Both the position numbers and the translations under genes were made by a program. A model generated the notes under the pieces. The model searched no databases. It saw only the letters and a program-made list of their open reading frames with translations, and had not been told where the DNA came from. From JABMQB01 sp963666575 (lineage in GTDB: Bacteria > Bacteroidota > Bacteroidia > Bacteroidales > Prolixibacteraceae), in the NCBI GenBank assembly GCA_963666575.2, contig CAXXYG010000025.1, forward strand, positions 186,001 to 250,000: 64,000 nt of DNA. Direction: 5' to 3'. Shown in pieces: positions 18,493-27,509 of the stretch (position 1 is the stretch's first letter; the number at the start of each line of letters is the position of its first letter).

Positions 18493-19326
18493 CTACTGTT
18501 TCACTTTATATACCCTTACATAATCGATGTAGTATTTTTGTGGGAGTAACGTAGAACTTACTCCCTGGGCACCACCCCATGAGCCACCAATAGCAAGATT
18601 AATTATTAAATAATGGTTTTTATCGAAAGGCCATTTGCCATCACCCTGTCCCGGATTATAATAGGTAAAATACAATTCATCGTCCACATAAAAATTAATT
18701 TTATATTCATGCCAATCCATGGCATACGTATGAAAATCTTCGTAAGGAGCGTCAATTTTAATTTTATCACCCTTATTCGTCCCTATTCCATGGTTGTAAT
18801 CTTTTGTATGGATATTGGCATGAATTGTATGTGGGTCGTATCCTACGTTTTCCATAATATCCAATTCGCCACAATCGGGCCAGTTTACACCATTATTTAT
18901 GCTGTTTCCCAGCATCCAGATAGCAGGCCAGGTACCTAGCCCTGTTGGCAACTTTGCACGGACCTCCACCCTGCCATATAATATATCTTTTTTCCCATAG
19001 GTATGAATACTTGCCGATGTAATTTCCTGGCCTTCCCAATTATCTTTTCGTGCCTCAATTATTAATGCCCCATCTTCAACGCGTGCATTTTCAAGTCTTT
19101 TTTCAGTATAATATTGTTCTTCGCTATTGCGGATATACCCCGTTTCATAACTCCAAATTGTACTATCCGGAAATCCATCCACATCAAATTCATCCTGCCA
19201 ATCCAATTCCCATTCAATCACTTCTTCAACCACAGGGACTTCTTCCTTTTCAGGCTCTATAACTTCAGTTTTACCACAGGATGCAAAAAATAATAAACAA
19301 CCACACACAATTCCTAAATACTTCAT
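18493..19326 (-). CDS. Glycoside hydrolase family 16 lipoprotein (beta-glucanase/laminarinase-like)
   Basis: This 277-residue protein has a lipoprotein signal (LLFFASC, Cys17), a short acidic linker (about 20-40), and then a GH16 jelly-roll. The catalytic motif ExDxxE is present as ELDIME: E154 nucleophile, D156, E159 acid/base. The upstream substrate-cleft pattern LGTWPAIWMLG and the C-terminal YYIDYVRVYK strand are typical of laminarinase/licheninase-like members. It would cleave beta-1,3 or mixed-linkage beta-glucans at the cell surface. There is no SusC/SusD pair nearby, so it is not in an obvious polysaccharide-utilisation locus. It is monocistronic. Confidence 0.87.
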   Translation of the reverse strand: MKYLGIVCGCLLFFASCGKTEVIEPEKEEVPVVEEVIEWELDWQDEFDVDGFPDSTIWSYETGYIRNSEEQYYTEKRLENARVEDGALIIEARKDNWEGQEITSASIHTYGKKDILYGRVEVRAKLPTGLGTWPAIWMLGNSINNGVNWPDCGELDIMENVGYDPHTIHANIHTKDYNHGIGTNKGDKIKIDAPYEDFHTYAMDWHEYKINFYVDDELYFTYYNPGQGDGKWPFDKNHYLIINLAIGGSWGGAQGVSSTLLPQKYYIDYVRVYKVKQ

Positions 19327-19422
19327 ACTATAATTATTTTGGCACTAAATATAATTGTTTTAAGCGAATTTTAAATTAAAACCAATTAAATGTCAACTTA
19401 AGTACAATGAATTATATAATGC

Positions 19423-19430
19423 TACTTTTG
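19423..19430 (+). promoter_or_regulatory. -7 type promoter box before the HAD phosphatase gene
   Basis: TACTTTTG matches TAnnTTTG and lies 21 bp before the ATG at 19452. No clear -33 TTTG. Confidence 0.4.
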
Positions 19431-19451
19431 GGCTTTCATTAAAAGAAAAAC

Positions 19452-20057
19452 ATGGCCATAACAATAGATCCAAAAGCAAAAGCATTAATTTTCGACCTTG
19501 ATGGTACTTTATCTGACTCATTGCCAGTGCATGTTGCCACATGGAACACTATTGGAGAAAAACTGGGTTTTATTTTTGACGAACAAATTGTATATGATAT
19601 GACAGGCAGGCCAACCATTGAGTTTGCCAAACGAATCATTTCAGAAAATAACCTTTCAATTTCTCCTGAAGAAATGGTCAAACTTAAACAAGAAGCATTC
19701 TGGGAAATGGTCCATTTAATAAAACCTATTGAAGAAGTTGTTACCATTGTAAAAAACCAATGCCATCAATTACCCATGGCTGTTGGGACTGGCGCAAGTA
19801 AAAAAAGTGCGGTTAAACAGTTAACCACTTTAAACCTGATGGAATATTTTGAAGTAATCGTTACAGCCGACGATGTAACCAAACACAAACCAGAACCGGA
19901 AACATTCCTGAAATGTGCCGAAAAAATGGGTATATTGCCTGAAGATTGCCAGGTTTTTGAAGACGGTGATTTAGGTATTATAGCTGCAAAACTGGCGGGC
20001 ATGATGGTAACCGATGTCAGGCCATTTATTAATTACGGGAAATGGGTACTTTCATAA
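19452..20057 (+). CDS. HAD-superfamily phosphatase (beta-phosphoglucomutase-like)
   Basis: This 201-residue cytosolic hydrolase has motif I FDLDGTLSDS (nucleophile D15, acid/base D17), motif II VGTGASKKS, a motif III lysine in KHKPEPETF and motif IV VFEDGDLGI. The small alpha-helical cap after motif I (about residues 22-85) puts it in the subfamily IA group with phosphoglycolate phosphatase and beta-phosphoglucomutase. The substrate is probably a small phosphorylated sugar or similar metabolite. The 3' end overlaps the start of the AEC transporter gene by 16 bp, so the two are co-transcribed and perhaps translationally coupled. Confidence 0.82.
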   Translation: MAITIDPKAKALIFDLDGTLSDSLPVHVATWNTIGEKLGFIFDEQIVYDMTGRPTIEFAKRIISENNLSISPEEMVKLKQEAFWEMVHLIKPIEEVVTIVKNQCHQLPMAVGTGASKKSAVKQLTTLNLMEYFEVIVTADDVTKHKPEPETFLKCAEKMGILPEDCQVFEDGDLGIIAAKLAGMMVTDVRPFINYGKWVLS

Positions 20058-20977
20058 TTGCATTTCAAACTGTACTTCCTCTCTTTTTAGTTATTCTGCT
20101 TGGATTAGTATTTTCGAGAACCAAAGCAGCATCGTTAACCTGGGTCGAAATTTTAAATAACTATGCTCTGTGGATCGGTTTTCCGGCTTTAATAATTGCT
20201 TCCCTTTCGAAACTTGAACTGGCGGGGCAATCCTATTTTTCTTTTATATTAATAAACTCCTCCTTTATTGTTTTTTGTACATTACTCGCCTACCCTGTAA
20301 GTAAAATATTCGGTTTTGATAACCAAATGCGCCGGTCGTTATTTATAGTACTTTCATTTGGTAATGTTTCTTATTTGGGGATTCCTATATTACAAAATTC
20401 TTTGGGCGATAAAATTTTACCTGTTGCTGCCGTACTTTCCGGAATTTATGTGTTTTGGTTATTAACTCTGGCTTTAATCCTCATCCAGGTTCATGATTCA
20501 AAAAAAATAGATTTAAAAAAATTAGTTGTAAGCCTTGTCAAAAACCCACTCTTATTATCCGTTTTAATCGGAATTTTAATAGTTGTTTTTCAACTAAAAA
20601 TTCATGATGTATTAATCAAAACAATTAATTTATTTGCAGAATCGGTAACTGCAGTAGTATTGTTCTCTTTAGGAATATTTTTAGGATTACAAAAAATTGG
20701 GAAAATTAAGGAGTGGAGGCAGATTTTTGTTTTTGCTTTGGTTACAATGGTTGTCCTTCCGGCTTTTTATTTGCTGATAGTTAAAACATTCAGAATACCA
20801 CTTGATAATTTGGATGCTTCAATTCTTGATGCAGCTATGCCCCTGGGAGTTACGCCATATGCCCTGGCTGTTGTTTACAAACTAAACGCGCAGTTTATTG
20901 CCCGGTTAATTGTTTTAGCCACTTTACTATCAATGGTTATTCTCCCATTGTGGATTGTTATCCTGAGTTGGATATAA
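20042..20977 (+). CDS. AEC-family transporter (auxin efflux carrier-like)
   Basis: This 311-residue inner-membrane protein has about 10 hydrophobic helices and the bacterial AEC pattern (LWIGFPALIIASLSKLEL near residue 45; LGIPILQNSLGD near 120; AMPLGVTPYALAVVYKLN near 265). Relatives carry organic acids or amino acids such as malate; the substrate here is unknown. It begins inside the last codons of the HAD gene (16-bp overlap). Its own 3' end overlaps the COG0523 GTPase gene on the opposite strand by 48 bp. Confidence 0.82.
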   Translation: MGTFIIAFQTVLPLFLVILLGLVFSRTKAASLTWVEILNNYALWIGFPALIIASLSKLELAGQSYFSFILINSSFIVFCTLLAYPVSKIFGFDNQMRRSLFIVLSFGNVSYLGIPILQNSLGDKILPVAAVLSGIYVFWLLTLALILIQVHDSKKIDLKKLVVSLVKNPLLLSVLIGILIVVFQLKIHDVLIKTINLFAESVTAVVLFSLGIFLGLQKIGKIKEWRQIFVFALVTMVVLPAFYLLIVKTFRIPLDNLDASILDAAMPLGVTPYALAVVYKLNAQFIARLIVLATLLSMVILPLWIVILSWI

Positions 20978-21889
20978 CAGTTCAACAGACTGTAGCTGCC
21001 CAATAAACACAATTCGGCTATTTTCTTTTGCATGTATTAAATCGCCTTCTTCAATTGTAAAACTACCACCAACACCATTTAAAATATATTCAAATGGTTC
21101 ATCTTTAAAATACAACAAACCTTTATAACGGAAGATTTGGTTCTTATAAATATCTACTGTATAATCTATCCAATCTAAAAATTGTTGTTTATTCAAAGGT
21201 TCTGGAATAATAAGTGCTTTTGATTTTAATACATGTGCTTCCCCCGAACGATTTTTATCTTTTAACAAAGGAAAATAAAAGGTTATATTTTGTATGTCGA
21301 ATAAATCTATGCTTTCAACATTTCCATACAATGAAGGAATAATTTTACACAAAGGATTTAACTCTTTAACGGTTGCAGAAACTGTATCATAAGCTTGATT
21401 TTTGCCCCGATCGTATTTATTAAGCAACACTATATCGGCAACCATCAATTGTTTAACAGAAATATCGTGCTGGGGTTGTGATTCAAAATTTAGTAAATCG
21501 AGCAAACAAATGGTACCGTTGTAATGATAGAGTGTTTTAAGCGTTTTATCGTTTAAAAAGGGCTGTATAATTGTAACAGGATCGGCTATTCCGGTAGTTT
21601 CAATCAACAATTGTTCAACATTGGGAAAACGCTCGGCTAATTCAAATAATACCTGTTCAAACTCGTCAGAAATTGAACAACAGATGCACCCGTTTTTAAG
21701 CTCAAACATTTGGCTGGCATCGACTCCTTTAATTAATTTTGTATCGATACCAACAGCACCAAATTCATTTTCAACCAGGGCAAACTTTATGGAGGAGTAC
21801 TTTTTCAGAAGCTTATTAATAAAAGTTGTTTTTCCGGCTCCCAAAAAACCGGTTATTACAGTAACTTCTATTTTTGTTTTCCTTGCCAA
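20930..21889 (-). CDS. COG0523 (CobW-like) GTP-binding metallochaperone
   Basis: This 319-residue P-loop GTPase has Walker A TGFLGAGKTT (residues 13-22), the CxCC metal site GCICCSI (C68, C70, C71), ETTGIADP as the switch/Walker B region and LLNKYD as the guanine-recognition NKxD motif. The C-terminal CobW domain starts near residue 220. COG0523 proteins deliver zinc or other metals to client enzymes. It follows the TauE-type permease gene by 33 bp on the same strand. The last ~20 residues extend past the usual domain end and create the 48-bp overlap with the AEC gene. The client is unknown. Confidence 0.85.
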   Translation of the reverse strand: MARKTKIEVTVITGFLGAGKTTFINKLLKKYSSIKFALVENEFGAVGIDTKLIKGVDASQMFELKNGCICCSISDEFEQVLFELAERFPNVEQLLIETTGIADPVTIIQPFLNDKTLKTLYHYNGTICLLDLLNFESQPQHDISVKQLMVADIVLLNKYDRGKNQAYDTVSATVKELNPLCKIIPSLYGNVESIDLFDIQNITFYFPLLKDKNRSGEAHVLKSKALIIPEPLNKQQFLDWIDYTVDIYKNQIFRYKGLLYFKDEPFEYILNGVGGSFTIEEGDLIHAKENSRIVFIGQLQSVELLYPTQDNNPQWENNH

Positions 21890-21922
21890 TTGTACTATTC
21901 TATCAATACTAATTTTTTACCA

Positions 21923-22678
21923 TTACCCAAATACACCAAACAGGTTAAGAATAACAAGTAAAAGGGCAAATATCAGAACGTATCGAATATATTTGGCTCC
22001 ACCTTTTATTGCAAAATGAGCACCCAACCAGGCTCCACCCATATTTCCGATAGCTAAAATCAATCCCGCCAAAATATCAACTTGTTTATGTGTTATAAAA
22101 ATAGCCAATGAAAAAACAGTATAAAAAAGCACAATAAAAACTTTTACAGCATTGGCTTTCACTAAATTATAACCACACTCCATTACAAGCCCTGCCAACA
22201 GGAAAAAACCTACGCCCATTTGAATAAATCCACCGTACAATCCAATTACAAAAAAAATCAAATACTGAATTACAGTAGGTTTTGCATTAACTATTCCTAC
22301 CCTGTCCTTCACCCAAACTTCAGGTTTAAAAACAACTACAAAAAGCATCAATACCATTAATCCGCCGATAATTTTTGTCATCACGGCATCATTTAGTTCA
22401 ACAGCTACCAATGACCCAACAATGGCCCCAATGGTTGCCGGAACCAAGAGTTTATAATCAGTTTTAAGGTCGAGTATTTTATTTTTCCGGAAGGTATTAA
22501 CGCCCACAATGTTTTGCAGCAATATGGCAATTCGGTTAGTACCGTTGGCCACATTAGCAGGAAGCCCTAAAAACATCAATAAAGGCAGAGTCAGCATTGA
22601 ACCACCACCTGCAGTTGTATTGATAAAACCGGCAACCAATCCAGTGCCAATCAATGCCAAAATATAATACCACTCCAT
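21923..22678 (-). CDS. TauE/SafE-family (TSUP) membrane permease
   Basis: This 251-residue inner-membrane protein has about 8 helices in two related halves, with the family pattern GLVAGFINTTAGGGSMLTLP near the N-terminus and a second GG..GFIQMGVGFF-like stretch near residue 155. Members move sulfite, sulfonates or other sulfur and organic anions, usually outward. It probably forms a two-gene unit with the COG0523 GTPase downstream (33-bp gap). Confidence 0.82.
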   Translation of the reverse strand: MEWYYILALIGTGLVAGFINTTAGGGSMLTLPLLMFLGLPANVANGTNRIAILLQNIVGVNTFRKNKILDLKTDYKLLVPATIGAIVGSLVAVELNDAVMTKIIGGLMVLMLFVVVFKPEVWVKDRVGIVNAKPTVIQYLIFFVIGLYGGFIQMGVGFFLLAGLVMECGYNLVKANAVKVFIVLFYTVFSLAIFITHKQVDILAGLILAIGNMGGAWLGAHFAIKGGAKYIRYVLIFALLLVILNLFGVFG

Positions 22679-22699
22679 AACTATAGCTAAATATCATTC

Positions 22700-22732
22700 A
22701 AAAAAAACGCTGTAACAAATTGCAACAGCGTT
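22700..22732 (-). terminator. Intrinsic terminator of glyA
   Basis: On the minus strand an 8-bp stem (AACGCTGT / ACAGCGTT) with an 11-nt loop is followed at once by eight Ts. It lies 25 bp beyond the glyA stop codon. Confidence 0.85.
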
Positions 22733-22756
22733 AAGATAAATTATTTTATTCAGATT

Positions 22757-24037
22757 CTATCCTGCATATAGCGGGAAATCCTTCATCATTTTATTCACTT
22801 TACCTTTTACTTTCAGAATAGTGCTTTCATTCTCATAATCCGATATTACATCGTCAATTAGTTGAACAATTAACGGCATCATATCTTCCTGCACACCACG
22901 GGTGCTTATTGCCGGAGTTCCAACTCTTAATCCAGATGTCTGAAATGGCGAACGGCTATCGAAAGGCACCATGTTTTTATTTACAGTAATATCTGCTTTC
23001 ACCAATACGTTTTCGACAATTTTACCTGTGATTTCAGGGTATTTGGTACGCAGGTCAATTAACATCGAATGGTTATCAGTACCATCAGAGATAATTTTGT
23101 ACCCCAAATCAATAAATGCCTGAGCCATCACCGTAGCATTTTTTTTCACCTGAGCCTGATATGTTGTAAACTCAGGAGCAAGTGCTTCGCCAAAAGCTAC
23201 AGCTTTAGCAGCAATAACATGTTCTAACGGCCCTCCCTGATGCCCCGGGAACACAGAAGAATCCAACAATGAAGACATGGTGCGGACAACACCTTTTTTG
23301 GTAGCGATTCCCCATGGATTTTCAAAATCTTTACCGATTAAAATAACACCGCCTCGTGGGCCACGCAGTGTTTTATGAGTAGTTGAAGTAACAATATGTG
23401 CATGTGGCAACGGATTATCCAACAACCTGGCAGCAATCAAACCAGCAGGATGTGCCATATCGACCATAAAAATAGCATTTACTTTATCAGCTATTTCACG
23501 CATACGTTTGTAATCCCATTCACGGCTGTAAGCTGAAGCACCCCCGATAATTAATTTTGGTTTGTGCTCAATCGCCAATGCCTCCATTTCATCGTAATCG
23601 ACCAAACCAGTATCTTCCTTTACTTTATAGGCCACCGGTTTATACAGTATCCCTGATGAATTAACAAGCGAACCATGTGACAAGTGGCCTCCATGTGATA
23701 AATCAAGGCCTAAAAAAGTATCACCTGGTTTCAGAACAACACTTAATACAGCAGCATTGGCTTGTGCACCAGAGTGAGGTTGTACATTTGCCCATTCGGC
23801 ACCATATAATTCTTTGATCCGCTCAATTGCCAGTACTTCAGTTTGATCGACAAACTGGCAACCGCCATAATACCTTTTACCCGGATAACCTTCGGCATAT
23901 TTATTAGTCATAACCGAGCCCATTGCCTCCATTACCTGATCGCTTACAAAGTTTTCTGAAGCAATAAGTTCAATACCAGACAACTGACGCTCTCGTTCTT
24001 TTTGGATGATGTCAAATACAACCGAATCTCTTTTCAT
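22757..24037 (-). CDS. glyA: Serine hydroxymethyltransferase
   Basis: This 426-residue PLP enzyme converts serine and tetrahydrofolate to glycine and 5,10-methylene-THF, the main one-carbon source in the cytosol. Visible features are ERQLSGIELIASENFVSD near the N-terminus, YAEGYPGKRYYGGCQ, VDMAHPAGLIAA, and the PLP-lysine motif TSTTHKTLRGPRGG. The frame is open upstream to 24100, but I chose the ATG at 24037 (MKRDSVVFDII), where family proteins normally begin. A TAACTTTG promoter box at 24098-24105 overlaps the longer start. A strong terminator follows the gene. Confidence 0.95.
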   Translation of the reverse strand: MKRDSVVFDIIQKERERQLSGIELIASENFVSDQVMEAMGSVMTNKYAEGYPGKRYYGGCQFVDQTEVLAIERIKELYGAEWANVQPHSGAQANAAVLSVVLKPGDTFLGLDLSHGGHLSHGSLVNSSGILYKPVAYKVKEDTGLVDYDEMEALAIEHKPKLIIGGASAYSREWDYKRMREIADKVNAIFMVDMAHPAGLIAARLLDNPLPHAHIVTSTTHKTLRGPRGGVILIGKDFENPWGIATKKGVVRTMSSLLDSSVFPGHQGGPLEHVIAAKAVAFGEALAPEFTTYQAQVKKNATVMAQAFIDLGYKIISDGTDNHSMLIDLRTKYPEITGKIVENVLVKADITVNKNMVPFDSRSPFQTSGLRVGTPAISTRGVQEDMMPLIVQLIDDVISDYENESTILKVKGKVNKMMKDFPLYAG

Positions 24038-24097
24038 GTTAAAATGTTTTTTTCCGTTTATAAAAGGGTAACTGTATTGTCTATTATTATTTTTGGT

Positions 24098-24105
24098 CAA
24101 AGTTA
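24098..24105 (-). promoter_or_regulatory. -7 type promoter box of glyA
   Basis: The minus strand reads TAACTTTG (TAnnTTTG), about 60 nt before the chosen glyA ATG at 24037. No good -33 match. Confidence 0.45.
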
Positions 24106-24177
24106 ATACAATTTAAAAAAGGCAGGTTTGAATATTACTTACAAAAAGTCACTATTTTTAAACATTTAATCTAGGTT

Positions 24178-24570
24178 ATGAACCACTACCCAAAATCTGA
24201 TTTTTTTAAAGCACTTTGTTACTTAACTTTTATTGGAAGTAGCATTGCATTTGTAGGCTATTTTTTGGCTGCACTATTTTTTGATAAAATAAGTGAAACC
24301 ATTATCCAATATTCATCATGGCATTCTGTTGAACAAATATCGCCACTTTATTTTATTTTGCTGATGGTTTTGTTTGCCATTTCGTTAGTAGGCGCTATAA
24401 GAATATGGAAACTACGCCGCATTGGGTTAATTATCTATTCAGTAGCTCAATTGTTAATTTTGTTTTTACCTGTGTTTTGGATTGGCTGGAGTGGTTTTTC
24501 AACGATAAATGCCATTTTTACCAGCTTATTTATTACTGGTTATACACTAAACCTAAAGCACTTAAAATAG
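24178..24570 (+). CDS. Small four-helix membrane protein of unknown function
   Basis: This 130-residue protein has four hydrophobic helices (about 14-35, 58-78, 85-103 and 108-126) joined by short loops, with a basic WKLRRIGL segment between helices 2 and 3. It resembles small uncharacterised Bacteroidota membrane proteins; I do not recognise a function. It is divergent from glyA across about 140 bp and has no partner gene on its strand. Confidence 0.6.
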   Translation: MNHYPKSDFFKALCYLTFIGSSIAFVGYFLAALFFDKISETIIQYSSWHSVEQISPLYFILLMVLFAISLVGAIRIWKLRRIGLIIYSVAQLLILFLPVFWIGWSGFSTINAIFTSLFITGYTLNLKHLK

Positions 24571-24730
24571 GTAATTCTGTTGATCCCCCTCCAAGCCTAA
24601 ATCGTTTTATTCTGGCTCTGTTTTTCTGAACCTCTCGAAAAGTGATTTTTATCGTCTTTAACCCTATTCCCTGCCTGGATTCAGATATGAACAAAATTAC
24701 CAAACCAATGTAATACGAAAACAATACATA

Positions 24731-24755
24731 CCTGATACTTATATTAAGTATCAGG
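24731..24755 (-). terminator. Terminator of the D-amino-acid operon
   Basis: A perfect 11-bp inverted repeat (CCTGATACTTA / TAAGTATCAGG) with a 3-nt loop, 12 bp beyond the dipeptidase stop codon. A moderately T-rich stretch follows on the minus strand. Confidence 0.7.
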
Positions 24756-24766
24756 TTCATTTATGT

Positions 24767-25837
24767 TTAACCCAAGGCTTTTTTCAAAAATCGGATAAAA
24801 TTCCCATGCATGATATTTTCAACATCGCCTGTTGAGTATCCTCGGTTTTTTAATAGCTGCTCAAATTTTTGAAGATCGGCAATAGTTTCGAGGTCATAAG
24901 GACATTGTTCCTTGCCAAATGCTCCATCAAGGTCAGAGCCAATACCTGCATGTAATGAATTTCCGGCTAGCTGGCAAATATAATCTATGTGATTTACCGC
25001 CGCCTCAAGATTTACATTTTCACTTTCGGGAGTTGATTTTCCTCGAACCCAGTTTGCTGTCAGCATCCAAGCATCCAGAGCAACGCCAAGAACTCCTCCC
25101 CGTTCGATCACTGCTTTTATCTGCTCATTGTTGAACTGACGGTTATGGTCGACCAGTTCCCGGCAATTCTGATGGCTGGCCCACAACGGACTTTTGTAAA
25201 TTCTGAGTGCATCCCAAAAAGCATCATCATTCAAATGGGTAACATCAAGAATCATATTCAGTCGGTCCATTTCACAGAGAAGTTCCCTACCTTTTTTATT
25301 CAAATCCCCATTTGAATCTGTACCATTGGCATACACTCCTAGCCCGTAATGTGCAGGTCCGATTGCCCGCAGCCCCGATTCGTAAGCTTTTTCTAAATGT
25401 TTCATCGAAACAATCGAATCAGCTCCTTCAAGGCTTAGGATATAACCAATGGGCTTTTTAATATCGCCGGGAGATTCCCACAAAACAAGGTGTTTTCCCA
25501 GTTCACCAGCATTGGTAATCTGAACCATTTCACCGTCTTCCTCCATTGCCCGGTACCATGCCAGTTGTCCTTGTGTTTGTGCCCACGCTTGCTCCTGCGA
25601 ACTCCAACCCGGAATCGGGCTGCCGGGTGCAACATATCGGGCAATTTGGGTAGCTACCACCAGCCCTACTTTTCCTTCCCGCATTTCAGGAAATGCAACT
25701 GTTCCCTTGGCACGGTCGGGTTTATCAACCAATCCCTTTTCCCTGTCACGTAAAATTTGCACTGAAAGGCGTAAATCACGGTTCCATTCGAGGGCATTCA
25801 TACTAAGGTCGAGGTGTGCATCAAATATAAGGTCCAT
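24767..25837 (-). CDS. M19-family (renal dipeptidase-like) dipeptidase
   Basis: This 356-residue metallopeptidase has the amidohydrolase-fold zinc ligands of family M19: HxD at the N-terminus (FDAHLDL, H8/D10), a bridging Glu in LSLEGADS, His residues in ILDVTHLN and WASHQNC, and the late Asp in GIGSDLDGAFG. M19 enzymes cleave dipeptides, including ones with a C-terminal D-residue, and related bacterial proteins act on D-amino-acid derivatives. No signal peptide is present, so it is cytosolic. It is the last gene of the GntP-RidA-D-TA-dipeptidase operon (6-bp gap from the PLP enzyme), which fits a step in releasing or processing a D-amino acid. Confidence 0.82.
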   Translation of the reverse strand: MDLIFDAHLDLSMNALEWNRDLRLSVQILRDREKGLVDKPDRAKGTVAFPEMREGKVGLVVATQIARYVAPGSPIPGWSSQEQAWAQTQGQLAWYRAMEEDGEMVQITNAGELGKHLVLWESPGDIKKPIGYILSLEGADSIVSMKHLEKAYESGLRAIGPAHYGLGVYANGTDSNGDLNKKGRELLCEMDRLNMILDVTHLNDDAFWDALRIYKSPLWASHQNCRELVDHNRQFNNEQIKAVIERGGVLGVALDAWMLTANWVRGKSTPESENVNLEAAVNHIDYICQLAGNSLHAGIGSDLDGAFGKEQCPYDLETIADLQKFEQLLKNRGYSTGDVENIMHGNFIRFLKKALG

Positions 25838-25843
25838 AATTTT

Positions 25844-26953
25844 CTAGATTGATATAAAACGATTTCGGGCTATCACTGCCCAACTGTCTGTAATCTGGTT
25901 ATCAGCAACAATGTAGGCACTATCGTACAATGCCACCGTTGGGCAGATATGCTTTGGAATGGCGTAAAAAATATCTCCAATTTGAATTTTATTTCTTTCA
26001 GGTACCTGCACCACAAGATGTTCTTCGCTGTGAGAAACAGGGAGAGATTCTCGGACATTCAAAAACTTTACACGTGGCAATGGATTTTCGGAAGCAACCG
26101 CTTTATAGCCCAGGTCGAGGCAAACCATATTTCCTGCAGGTTTTGAAATAACCCGCGTAATAAGCAAAGCCGCCGGTAAAAAATCAAGGTCGGGGAAGGC
26201 TTCCATATAACCATAATCCCATAGAACAGGTGTTCCCGGACTGCAAATAGTTTCAGGATTTGTGGCATGAATTGGGAATGTAGGTGTTCCTCCGGCAATA
26301 AGCCTGAGTTTTATACGGAATTTTTCTTCAAGCAGCGATTTGAGTTCATAAACAGTTTTGAAAGCGTCGTGGCAATGTGTTTCTCTTTTTGCCAAATTCG
26401 AATCATGAATATGGCCGTCGTAGGCATGAAGGCCAACCATTTTTATGTTTTTACAGTGAAGTCCTTCTTCAAAAAGCATTTCAGCTTGTTTACCAGGTTT
26501 AACACCAGTGCGGTCCATCCCAACATTCAAATCGATGAAGACTTCCGGTTTTACAGATAAAGCGGACATTGTTTTATCATACTGTTTCAGTGATTCAGGA
26601 TTGTCAACAATCACTGAAAAGGCAGTTTTTGAAAATTTTTCCATCAGTTTCCTGATTCGATTTATTTTGGGGCCGACAGGCTGATAGGCAATCAGTACCT
26701 CTTTGGCACCCGCTTTACCCAACATTTCGGCTTCGGCAATAGTAGCACATTTAAACTTCAAAATTCCTTCATGGATATACATTTCCACAATTTCCTTGGT
26801 TTTATGGGTTTTGACATGTGGCATAAGCCGTCGAACCCCACCGGCCATGGTAATCATGCGCCTGATATTTTCCCTGATCCTGTCTTTATAAAAAATAAGT
26901 GCCGGAGAATCGGCCAACGATAAGTTATGTATTAAATACCAGGGATTGCCCAT
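25844..26953 (-). CDS. D-threonine aldolase / D-serine dehydratase-like PLP enzyme
   Basis: This 369-residue alanine-racemase-fold enzyme has the PLP-lysine signature MPHVKTHK near residues 45-51, a barrel with GLHAYDGHIHD and LIAGGTPTFP, and a C-terminal beta domain. That domain carries the metal-site motif KHICPTVALYD and the ending WAVIARNR. Relatives split D-3-hydroxy-amino acids to glycine plus an aldehyde, or dehydrate D-serine. Neighbours support amino-acid catabolism: RidA removes reactive enamines made by PLP dehydratases, and GntP could import the substrate. The exact substrate is unresolved. Confidence 0.82.
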   Translation of the reverse strand: MGNPWYLIHNLSLADSPALIFYKDRIRENIRRMITMAGGVRRLMPHVKTHKTKEIVEMYIHEGILKFKCATIAEAEMLGKAGAKEVLIAYQPVGPKINRIRKLMEKFSKTAFSVIVDNPESLKQYDKTMSALSVKPEVFIDLNVGMDRTGVKPGKQAEMLFEEGLHCKNIKMVGLHAYDGHIHDSNLAKRETHCHDAFKTVYELKSLLEEKFRIKLRLIAGGTPTFPIHATNPETICSPGTPVLWDYGYMEAFPDLDFLPAALLITRVISKPAGNMVCLDLGYKAVASENPLPRVKFLNVRESLPVSHSEEHLVVQVPERNKIQIGDIFYAIPKHICPTVALYDSAYIVADNQITDSWAVIARNRFISI

Positions 26954-26968
26954 AAAAGTAAAAATTAT

Positions 26969-27433
26969 TTAATCTGCCAATTCAAACAAGGCTTCAATTT
27001 CAACCGGGATATTATCAGGAAGGCTACCCATTCCAACCGCACTACGGACACCAATTCCATTTTCATTGCCAAAAACTTCGGCAAATAGTTCGCTACACCC
27101 GTTAATGACATACGGATGTTTTTCAAAATCAGTTGTGCAGTTTACCATACCAAGGACTTTAATAACACGTTTCACCCGATTCAGGCTCCCAAGGTTTGAT
27201 TTAAGTGTTGAAAGGATCGTTAAACCGACTTGCCTGGCAGCGAGTTTGGCTGCTTCAATACCGAGGGTATCACCTACCCTGCCAATCATCAAAGAACCAT
27301 CATTTTGTACAGGGCCATGCCCTGAAATATAAATGTATTTCCCATCGAGTAACAATGGTTTATATACCCCCTTTGGCGCAGGGGCAGGAGGAAGTTCGAT
27401 TCCTAGTTCCACTAGTTTTTTATCAGCATCCAT
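26969..27433 (-). CDS. RidA-family enamine/imine deaminase
   Basis: This 154-residue protein is a little longer than typical RidA (about 128). It has the YjgF/RidA core: a strand-forming YIYISGHGPVQNDGS, the helix LAARQVGLTILSTLKSN, and the active-site arginine region GVRSAVGMGSLPDNIPVEI. RidA proteins hydrolyse 2-aminoacrylate and related enamines to ketoacids and so protect PLP enzymes. Its place 15 bp before a D-threonine aldolase/D-serine dehydratase-like gene fits that role. It may also be a COG0251 subgroup member with a dedicated substrate. Confidence 0.85.
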   Translation of the reverse strand: MDADKKLVELGIELPPAPAPKGVYKPLLLDGKYIYISGHGPVQNDGSLMIGRVGDTLGIEAAKLAARQVGLTILSTLKSNLGSLNRVKRVIKVLGMVNCTTDFEKHPYVINGCSELFAEVFGNENGIGVRSAVGMGSLPDNIPVEIEALFELAD

Positions 27434-27509
27434 GTTATGATTTTTTTATTTTAATTTCCAGCTTTTCCAAAATTCAAAACTTCGGAAAACTTCTTCAAAT
27501 AGTATTTTT

